From Corbicula japonica (Eukaryota; Mollusca; Bivalvia; Venerida; Cyrenidae), in NCBI GenBank assembly GCA_038501625.1, contig JAZAYU010000258.1:124001-188000 (forward strand): 64,000 bases of DNA, written 5' to 3'. Below are positions 57,176 through 64,000 of the stretch, one piece after another. Positions within the stretch are counted from its first letter, which is position 1, and every line of letters starts with the position of its first letter. The notes under the pieces were generated by a model. It did no database searches. It had not been told where the DNA came from and saw nothing but the letters and a program-made list of their open reading frames with translations. A program made the translations under genes and the position numbers.

Positions 57176-57344
57176 TGTTGATAGTTCTATATTAGGCCGA
57201 TGCCTTCAGGGTTGTATGTAATTTGAGTAAAACACAAACACGTTTTCAGGACGTTGATAGGCGCTTTTATTCGGCAGGCGAGACAACTCTTACATACAAA
57301 TAACGTACTCGTGACAGGAGTTACTTTTCTTAGATATGTCATCA
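57176..57344 (-). repeat. 3' LTR (169 bp)
   Basis: In plus-strand reading it begins TGTTGATAGTTCTATATTAG and ends GATATGTCATCA. It reads identical to 61675-61843. Short for the family. Confidence 0.95.
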
Positions 57345-57348
57345 ACAT

Positions 57349-57361
57349 CCCTTTTTCTTTA
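57349..57361 (-). promoter_or_regulatory. Polypurine tract
   Basis: On the minus strand, TAAAGAAAAAGGG followed by ATGT and the 3' LTR. It is the expected plus-strand primer. Confidence 0.8.
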
Positions 57362-57608
57362 GAAAATTTAGAAATGTCATTCTTTTAACCATGAATGTTA
57401 TTTTTTAAAATAAAGCAAACTTTAAACATTAAATGCAGTAAACATTTAAAAGTCTTGACTAGACCTTGTATTGACTAGAAAGAATAATGTTCTGTTGCAT
57501 ATTATTGTAAATGCTGTAACTAAATAGTTAAACAAGTCTTAATTAAGTCCTAAACAGTTTATATCATATCATTTCACAAGAATTGAATGAGCATTATGTA
57601 TGACATGG

Positions 57609-60600
57609 CTAATTTGTAACATAGTCTTTCAGATAAGCTGGTTGTCTAGTATTACGTCTGGGTCTTGGAACCTTGGAATCAATTGTTTGTTCAGTCTGTT
57701 CATATTGACTTTCTGTTGGACTGCTCACTACAGTTTGGAAATCTTCTTGTGTTTCTGTGTTCTGTTGCCGAGGTGGAGATACAGTTCTGTCCCTATATTC
57801 TAATGCTGTAGGTCGAATATGAGCACGATTTCTCCGGTATTCCACACCATTTTCTGATTTGACGATATAATTTCTATCATTTGAGTCAATAACTTTTCCT
57901 TTCTGCCACTGCTGGTTCTGCCTGTGTTGAAAGTAAACTGGCTGATCGTTCCTTATTAAGGGTAGTTGTTTTGATGATTTGTTGTAATATCTTTCAACTG
58001 CATTTTTGCGATTATTTCTCTGAACACTCACTGAAGTTTCAGGATGATAGGAAGGTATTTTTGTTCTAGTTTTCCTGCCAAATAGCATTTGTGAAGGGCT
58101 TAAGTTTGTATCTTGCCTTGGAGTGTTTCTTTGTTCCAATAATGCTTCATATTGGTCAGTTCCAGATTCTGCACATTTAATCATCAAGTTTTTCATAATT
58201 TTAACACCACTTTCAGCTTTTCCATTTGAATTCGGATGACCAGGTGATGTAATATGGTGTTTTATTCCCCACTGTTTTGTAAAGTCTTCAAATTCCACAG
58301 ATGAGTATTGTGGACCACCATCACTGATAATTTCGCGAGGTATGCCAAAACGACAGAATTGTTTCTTTAACTTTTCTATGACCACTTTTGAAGATGTAGA
58401 AGGGAGATAATCAACTTCAATGAAATTGGTGTAATAGTCAATTACCAGTAAGTAATTTCTGTTTTCAATCACAAACAAATCAGTCCCAACTTTATCCCAT
58501 GGTCCTTTGCCATCATTATGCTGTTTCAATGGTTCTTTCTGATTTTGGGTTTTTCTTCTTTCACACTGTTCACACATTTTCACCATTTCTTTGATATCAG
58601 CATACATGCCAATCCAAAATAAGGTTCCTCTTGCTCTTCGGCATATGCTTTCATATCCTAGGTGAGAACTATGAAGACGTTTCAACATTTCTCTTTTTAA
58701 GGACTTTGGTACAAGAATAGCTTCTCCTTTCAGAATAATATCAGACTCTACACTTAATGTGTCCCGCAATGAAAAATATGGTTTCAAGTCATCTGTTAAA
58801 TACTCTTTATCAGGCCATCCATTTGTGATAATCTGCCTTAGCCTGCAAAGTATGTGATCTTCATTTGTTGCTTTCCTAATTTCCGTTATTCTTTCGTCCG
58901 GAAATTCTTCAAATATTTCCACAGACATGATTCTTGAACGAGGCTCTGTCTGCTCGTCTTTCCCTGACGAGGCCCTGCTGAGGGTGTCTGCGATAATTAA
59001 CTCAGACCCCTTTATGAACTGAAATTCAAAGTCATATCTTAAGAGTTTCATGATAATGTCTTGTAGGCGTTTGGGTGCCTGGCTGAGAGGTTTCTTTAAT
59101 ATATTTTCTAAGGGCTTATGGTCGTTTTGTACGATGACTTTCCTAGCATACGTATATTGGTCAAATTTTTCTAGCCCGAATAACACCGCAAGCGCTTCTT
59201 TTTCTATTTGAGCCCATTTTCTTTCTGACTCAGTTAATGATCTTGATGCAAACTCTATTGGCTTGCCATCTTGAAGCAATACCGCTCCCAGTCCTGACTG
59301 ACTACTATCTGCCTGTACAACAAGGTCTTTCTCTGGATTAAAGTATGAAAGGATAGGAGCTTCTGTCAATTGATGTTTTACAGTTTCAAATGCTTTTTCA
59401 CACTCGTTATTCCACTCAAACTGAACTCCTTTTCTTGTCAGCTTTCGAATAGGTTCAAGCGTATTTGCCAGGTCTGGCAAAAAACGTGCCATGTACTGTA
59501 CAAGGCCACAGAGTCTTTTCACTCCTGTAATATCTTCTGGAGCAGGCATGTTTAAAACCGCATTTACTTTTTTTTCATCAGGTAGAAGTCCTTTATCTGT
59601 TATCTTGTTACCATGGAAGATAATTTCTTTTCCAACTTCCTTTTTGTCGTCATTTAAAACGATGTTCTGTTCTTCACAGCGTTTATAGAGTTGTTCAAGT
59701 TTTTCTCTATTGTCTTTCTCTGCTTCTTTATCTGTGAGTCCACAAGCCGCAACAATTATATCATCAGCTATAATGAAAACTCCTGCAAGTCCATGCAGAG
59801 CTTCATACAGTTTACGTTGAAAAATTTCACTACTCACACTCAATCCAAATGGAAGACGAGACCATCGGAATCTCCCAAAAGGCGTTATCATAGTTGTAAG
59901 TATGCTGGACTCATAATCAAGCTTTACATGATAGAAGGCTTCTTTGACATCAAGTTTTGTAAAAAGCCGTGCACCATTGAGCTCTGGCACAATATCATCA
60001 AATGTCGGTAACCGATATCGTTCCCTCACAAGAACTTTGTTAAGACTTTGTGGGTCAATGCAGATTCTGAGTTTACCATTATTTTTCTGTACAACGGCCA
60101 TCTGGTTCACCCATTCTGTTGGTTCTGAGACAGGAACTAAAATACCCCTCTCAACTAAACGATCAATTTCTGATTTCACTTTTGGTTTTATTGCCAAAGG
60201 AATATTTCTAGCTGGAAATGCCCTCGGAGTAGCGCCATCTTCTATTTTCAGCTTTACTTCACCTAAGTCTCCAAGATCTTTCTCTACCCTACCTATGAAA
60301 TTTTCAGAATTTATCGTCACCAAGTTTAACTTTTGCACTGTCTTGAGACCTAATAAACATTCAAACTCATTTGGAACTATGATGAATTTCACACCATATT
60401 GTTTACCGGTCAAGGGATTAGTCACTTGAAGTTCAGCTTCGCCTAGAGAATTCAAAGTAGACTTGTTCCACATACGGAGTCGTGTGATTTTCTTCTTTCT
60501 TTGTGATTTCTTCACAAATTTACTGTTTATTGTGTTTATTTCTGAGCCAGTATCTATCTGAAAGTTAACTTCACAATCATTCACAAGCATTTTGGCCTTT

Positions 60601-61514
60601 ACCTTGGACTTTAATTCACTTTCCACCATTTGCAACCAAAATTCATCGTCACACTCAGAGTCTGAGAGATTTTCTGACACAGCATGCACTTTCTTGCATA
60701 CCGACTTGAAATGGTTTCTGCCACCACACGAATCACATTTTTTCCCCCAAGCCGGGCATTTTTCTTTGGAAGCCTCATGCTTGTAACTACAGAATTTACA
60801 TGGTTTGCTTAATTTCGTTGTGTTTTCTCTTGACGGTTGTTCATACTTGTGTTGTTGCTTAGCTTTAGCGCCATATTTTTCCGCCGAACTGTTTGTTGAT
60901 TTCTGTTTCTTTTCAACTTTATGTACAGATGAAGACTCATTATCACGGAATTCTTTAACATGCTTGTTCGATTGTTCATATGCTCTACAGATTTGGATGC
61001 ACTTCTCAAGATCTAGCTTTTCTTCCCTCAGTAAGAGCTCTTGTAATTTTCCATTCGCACTGAAAACGATTTTGTCACGAACCATTCTGTCCTTTTCCCC
61101 GAAATTGCAAGATTCAACACGTTTGCGAAGTTCAGTTAAAAATTGTTCAAAGGATGAGAAGTCGTCCATTTTCGTATTCCAAAATCTGTGAGATTCCATG
61201 ACTTCATTTTGCCGTGGATTACAGTACTTTTCTATTTGTTGGAAGAGTTTATCAGGCTTTTCACGATCACCGTCCTCTTCCCATGCAAACTGATCATATA
61301 TATCAATGACTTTCGGACCAGCACAATGCAGAATTATGTTAGTCTGAATCTTTTTTGACTTTTCAGATGCCCCACTGGCAGACAGGTAAATTTCCATCTG
61401 ACGTTTCCATTTTCTAAAGTTTTCTGATATATTTCCATCAATAATGTCTAAATGTGACGGAGGTCTTAATGATGATTCAGCCATACTGTCTTTATGGTTA
61501 TTAACAAACACCAA
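57609..61514 (-). CDS. Gag-Pol polyprotein of a Ty3/gypsy element
   Basis: 1301 residues in one frame with no frameshift between Gag and Pol. Gag spans about 1-300, with a degenerate C-x2-C-x3-H-x6-C (239-253) and a CCHC knuckle (C260, C263, H268, C273). Aspartic protease active site is DTG at 321-323. RT spans about 440-620, with LDVKEAF and an IADD catalytic box at 582-585 in place of the usual YxDD, a variant I know from related invertebrate elements. RNase H spans about 730-850, with D736, E771 and D798. Integrase has a zinc motif (H948 or H951, C981, C984) and a DDE triad D1012, D1065, E1101 (35 spacing). The C-terminal 100 residues are polar. M1 is the first ATG; M11 (MAESS) is a possible alternative. 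Products act in cytoplasmic particles and in the nucleus. Confidence 0.95.
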   Translation of the reverse strand: MVFVNNHKDSMAESSLRPPSHLDIIDGNISENFRKWKRQMEIYLSASGASEKSKKIQTNIILHCAGPKVIDIYDQFAWEEDGDREKPDKLFQQIEKYCNPRQNEVMESHRFWNTKMDDFSSFEQFLTELRKRVESCNFGEKDRMVRDKIVFSANGKLQELLLREEKLDLEKCIQICRAYEQSNKHVKEFRDNESSSVHKVEKKQKSTNSSAEKYGAKAKQQHKYEQPSRENTTKLSKPCKFCSYKHEASKEKCPAWGKKCDSCGGRNHFKSVCKKVHAVSENLSDSECDDEFWLQMVESELKSKVKAKMLVNDCEVNFQIDTGSEINTINSKFVKKSQRKKKITRLRMWNKSTLNSLGEAELQVTNPLTGKQYGVKFIIVPNEFECLLGLKTVQKLNLVTINSENFIGRVEKDLGDLGEVKLKIEDGATPRAFPARNIPLAIKPKVKSEIDRLVERGILVPVSEPTEWVNQMAVVQKNNGKLRICIDPQSLNKVLVRERYRLPTFDDIVPELNGARLFTKLDVKEAFYHVKLDYESSILTTMITPFGRFRWSRLPFGLSVSSEIFQRKLYEALHGLAGVFIIADDIIVAACGLTDKEAEKDNREKLEQLYKRCEEQNIVLNDDKKEVGKEIIFHGNKITDKGLLPDEKKVNAVLNMPAPEDITGVKRLCGLVQYMARFLPDLANTLEPIRKLTRKGVQFEWNNECEKAFETVKHQLTEAPILSYFNPEKDLVVQADSSQSGLGAVLLQDGKPIEFASRSLTESERKWAQIEKEALAVLFGLEKFDQYTYARKVIVQNDHKPLENILKKPLSQAPKRLQDIIMKLLRYDFEFQFIKGSELIIADTLSRASSGKDEQTEPRSRIMSVEIFEEFPDERITEIRKATNEDHILCRLRQIITNGWPDKEYLTDDLKPYFSLRDTLSVESDIILKGEAILVPKSLKREMLKRLHSSHLGYESICRRARGTLFWIGMYADIKEMVKMCEQCERRKTQNQKEPLKQHNDGKGPWDKVGTDLFVIENRNYLLVIDYYTNFIEVDYLPSTSSKVVIEKLKKQFCRFGIPREIISDGGPQYSSVEFEDFTKQWGIKHHITSPGHPNSNGKAESGVKIMKNLMIKCAESGTDQYEALLEQRNTPRQDTNLSPSQMLFGRKTRTKIPSYHPETSVSVQRNNRKNAVERYYNKSSKQLPLIRNDQPVYFQHRQNQQWQKGKVIDSNDRNYIVKSENGVEYRRNRAHIRPTALEYRDRTVSPPRQQNTETQEDFQTVVSSPTESQYEQTEQTIDSKVPRPRRNTRQPAYLKDYVTN

Positions 61515-61660
61515 ATGTTATTATTACTTGTAGCGAAAATATCCTTGGGACGAATCTAGCCGGCAATGTCACCTGTTTTCGCGATTTTACATTCTTTTGG
61601 TAATTTTTTACCAGTGTCCCTTTGGCTTTGAACCAAGATATTTCAGGCACGGATCGTCTT

Positions 61661-61674
61661 CCGAGCTGCCACCA
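61661..61674 (-). promoter_or_regulatory. Primer-binding site
   Basis: Directly after the 5' LTR on the minus strand, TGGTGGCAGCTCGG begins with the TGG expected to pair with a tRNA CCA end. I do not name the primer tRNA. Confidence 0.75.
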
Positions 61675-61843
61675 TGTTGATAGTTCTATATTAGGCCGAT
61701 GCCTTCAGGGTTGTATGTAATTTGAGTAAAACACAAACACGTTTTCAGGACGTTGATAGGCGCTTTTATTCGGCAGGCGAGACAACTCTTACATACAAAT
61801 AACGTACTCGTGACAGGAGTTACTTTTCTTAGATATGTCATCA
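61675..61843 (-). repeat. 5' LTR (169 bp)
   Basis: Reads identical to the 3' LTR. It should hold the promoter for the element transcript. ATCTG follows at 61844-61848. Confidence 0.95.
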
Positions 61844-61848
61844 ATCTG

Positions 61849-62877
61849 ACATTCAATGATGTACATGTAACGACTAAAATTTGAAAGTGGTTTATTCTTA
61901 TACCACAGCAACGAGCTTTGTTTACATCAAATCATAGGGTCAGGCTTTAAAGAGAATAAAGGAAGGATTGTTGCAAATGGATAGTTAAATTGTGATAGTT
62001 GGACGGTATGTACACTTCTTCGCTCTTAAAAAAGTAGTCTTTTGCTTATTCTATTTATATACGCAATTACACTTTATTTTACATTTTTGACGATTTCATA
62101 TTATTTTTATTTGTAAAGACCGTGAAATCAATGATTATTTTTAAAAGAAGAGTGTCATAACAGTCAACAAATCTAAATGTGTGAAAATACCGCTGTTTGA
62201 AATATGCCATTTTGAAACGTAGAAACTACCGGAAGCTGGAAAAATACAGAATCGGAAAATTGGACAATGTCCAATACGGAATTATTAAACTAACGAGTTG
62301 TATCAATTTTTCGGATTAAGGCTGCACTATGCTAAATGAAATGGGTATATAATAAATACAGTTATTTTTAAAATCAATACTTATTATTTAACAATATTTT
62401 TCTGCATTTTTCAAATAGATTAATTTGTCAATATGTCTACAGTGAAAATCTAATGTATTCAATCTAGTTACGAGGGTTTTTCGGAAAGTTTTCTGAGCGT
62501 TTATGTATGCTATTTGTGTTCTGTTTTGTTTTTTTGTTGTTGTTTTTTCTTGTTGTACTGTATGCTTTTTCATTTTTCTTTGCAATTTCATCTTATATCG
62601 CCAACTTGTATATGTGTATGGCTATGAACAGTATTGTGTTATATATTAATAAATATTTGACTTGAATTGTAAGTTCTTTACAAACATAGCAATAATTTAA
62701 ATTTAAAAGAATTATGACCGAAGAGGCAATTTGTTACAAAATTTAAGCAGTAAATATCAAAAGAATATGAACATACCTTTTACATCGCAATACGCATGTC
62801 TGTTTTTTGGAGAAAAAAAAATGATTTCCGCACAACAATGAGCTAAAAGTACATGCATTTTAGTTTACATGTACCAG
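61849..62877. other. Intergenic, no gene seen
   Basis: AT-rich sequence between the LTR element and the RT remnant. Confidence 0.35.
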
Positions 62878-64000
62878 TCGTTCGTGTTTTACATAAATGT
62901 TCAAACTGAAGAGCTTAATAGCACTCATGCTTATACACTGACTTCTTCATCTGAGAGTGATATTGTTACTGCACACACTCTACAAATTACAAAATTTAGA
63001 ATCAGTGTTGAGCCGAAACAAGACAAAGTACCTACTATGTATTGGTTGCCTAAAATGCACAAAACACCGTACAAAGCAAGATTTATCGCTAACTTTAGTT
63101 CTTGTACAACAACAAAGTTATCCGTGCTCTTAACATCTTGACTTACAGCTATAAAAGAACATGTAATAAGGTATTGCGAAAAAGTTTTTGAAACTACTGG
63201 CAAAAATATATGTTGGTCTATAAAAAATTCAAATGACATTTTGAAGAAACTTAAATCAAATAATTTTCAGGCGTTCTGTTTGTCTACATATGATTTTTAC
63301 ACCTTGTATACTTCTCTCCCTCATAATTTAAAAAGAGACATGCTAACCAGTCTCATTGAAAAAACTTTTGCTAGAGAAAATAAAACATTTATCGCTTGTA
63401 ATGAACACAGGGCATTCTTTACAGATGGTTCTTATGATAATTATACTTCATGTACCTGTCAAGACCTTATCCAGGCGTTCACATTTTTATTGAATAATAT
63501 TTATTTGAGATTTGGTACCTCTATTTATAAACAAGTAATAGGCATTCCAATGGGTACTAATTGTGCACCCCTTGTTACTGATATGTTTTATACTGTTATG
63601 AAAGAGATTTTATGTTATCTCGTTCTACAGAACATCTTATTTCAGCTTTTAACAACACCTCGAGGTACCTTGATGATTTATTAAATATAGATAATAACCA
63701 TTTTCCATCACTGGTTAATTAGATTTATCTTAAAGAACTACAGCTTAATAAAGCGAACACTACAGGAAAGCAAGCAAACTTCCTTGATTTAAATCTGTCC
63801 ATTGAAAATGGTTACGTCACTACTAAAATGTGTAATAAAATAGATGATTTTAATTTTAATACAGTAAATTTTCCGTTTTTAGACGGCGATGTTCCTCGTG
63901 CAACATCTTACGGGGTTTATATCTCACAGCTTGTTCGCTTTTCAAGAGCTTGCAACGATGTTAATGATTTCAATGCACGTAATCTTTGCATTACAGAAAA
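62878..64000 (+). pseudogene. Penelope-like reverse transcriptase, broken, runs off the window
   Basis: YWLPKMHKTPYKARFIAN and SSCTTTKLSVLLTS, then KEHVIRYCEKVFETTGKN, STYDFYTLYTSLPHNLKR (motif A with D), GIPMGTNCAPL (motif B) and YLDDLL (motif C, 63666-63683) appear in order, followed by NFPFLDGDVPRATSYGVYIS, FSRACN and DVNDFNARN. This order is that of Penelope-like RTs. Lesions: TGA at 63139-63141, a frameshift near 63598 and TAG at 63720-63722. The N-terminus is short or missing. The C-terminal region expected next is what survives at 20398-20733, apparently from another copy of the same family. Confidence 0.8.

Larger units (their letters stand above)
57176..61843 (-). mobile_element. Complete Ty3/gypsy LTR retrotransposon
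   Basis: 4668 bp, coded on the minus strand. LTRs 57176-57344 and 61675-61843 (169 bp each) read as identical, with TG..CA tips. ATCTG is duplicated directly outside (57171-57175 and 61844-61848). The PBS, PPT and one uninterrupted Gag-Pol frame are present. Identical LTRs imply recent insertion, and the element may still be mobile. Order Gag, protease, RT, RNase H, integrase is that of Metaviridae. Confidence 0.97.

Noticed and set aside
59944..60429. 161-codon plus-strand frame
   Set aside because: It is the antisense shadow of the Ty3/gypsy polyprotein.

Overview
The window reads as nuclear DNA of an intron-bearing marine invertebrate, most likely a bivalve mollusc. It is AT-rich by eye, gene-poor and packed with nested repeats. 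No bacterial operons, rRNA genes or CRISPR arrays were seen. The bivalve assignment is an inference from the overall style: caspase-like gene, THAP and MULE remnants, Penelope-like RT, Ty3/gypsy element, and GGTCAAGGTCACTGTTACT-type repeats.

Layout. 0-4.5 kb: one host gene that I could assemble from four phase-matched exons (525-630, 1059-1188, 2669-3387, 3667-3842). It codes for a 376-residue caspase-like protein with a CxxC..CxxC N-terminus. 4.66-7.85 kb: a 3.2 kb element with ~755 bp inverted arms and a 5-bp target duplication. 9.8-14.3 kb: a ~550 bp higher-order satellite, headed by a 52-bp near-palindrome and flanked by inverted Penelope-like tails. 14.75-16.44 kb: a TIR element built from GGATCGGA-type words. 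19-26.3 kb: palindromic MITEs, a piggyBac-type MITE flanked by TTAA, a 5'-truncated Penelope-like RT, a frameshifted THAP domain and a decayed GIY-YIG-like stretch. 27-28.2 kb: a TTCCGATCGGAA array, a microsatellite and a Cys-rich exon-like segment. 32.2-34.1 kb: a CGCGAAA foldback nested in a second TIR pair. 36.9-38.7 kb: a Mutator-like element with a 9-bp target duplication and a FAR1/ZSWIM-like ORF. 47.3-50.5 kb: 402-bp direct repeats with more TTCCGATCGGAA words. 51.4-53.6 kb: a tandem-repeat element invaded by a TIR element carrying two convergent tRNA-like sequences. 55.7-56.8 kb: a cluster of TAACGTACCTGACA motifs.

57.2-61.8 kb: a complete, apparently intact Ty3/gypsy LTR retrotransposon on the minus strand. 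It has LTRs that read as identical, a 5-bp TSD, PBS, PPT and one 1301-residue Gag-Pol ORF. It is the only mobile element here that looks potentially autonomous. The right end (62.9-64 kb) is a broken Penelope-like RT that runs off the window.

The genes form no shared pathway. The main signals are the unusual caspase-like gene, several newly delimitable transposons with exact target duplications, and a recurrent class of foldback elements built from short palindromic words.
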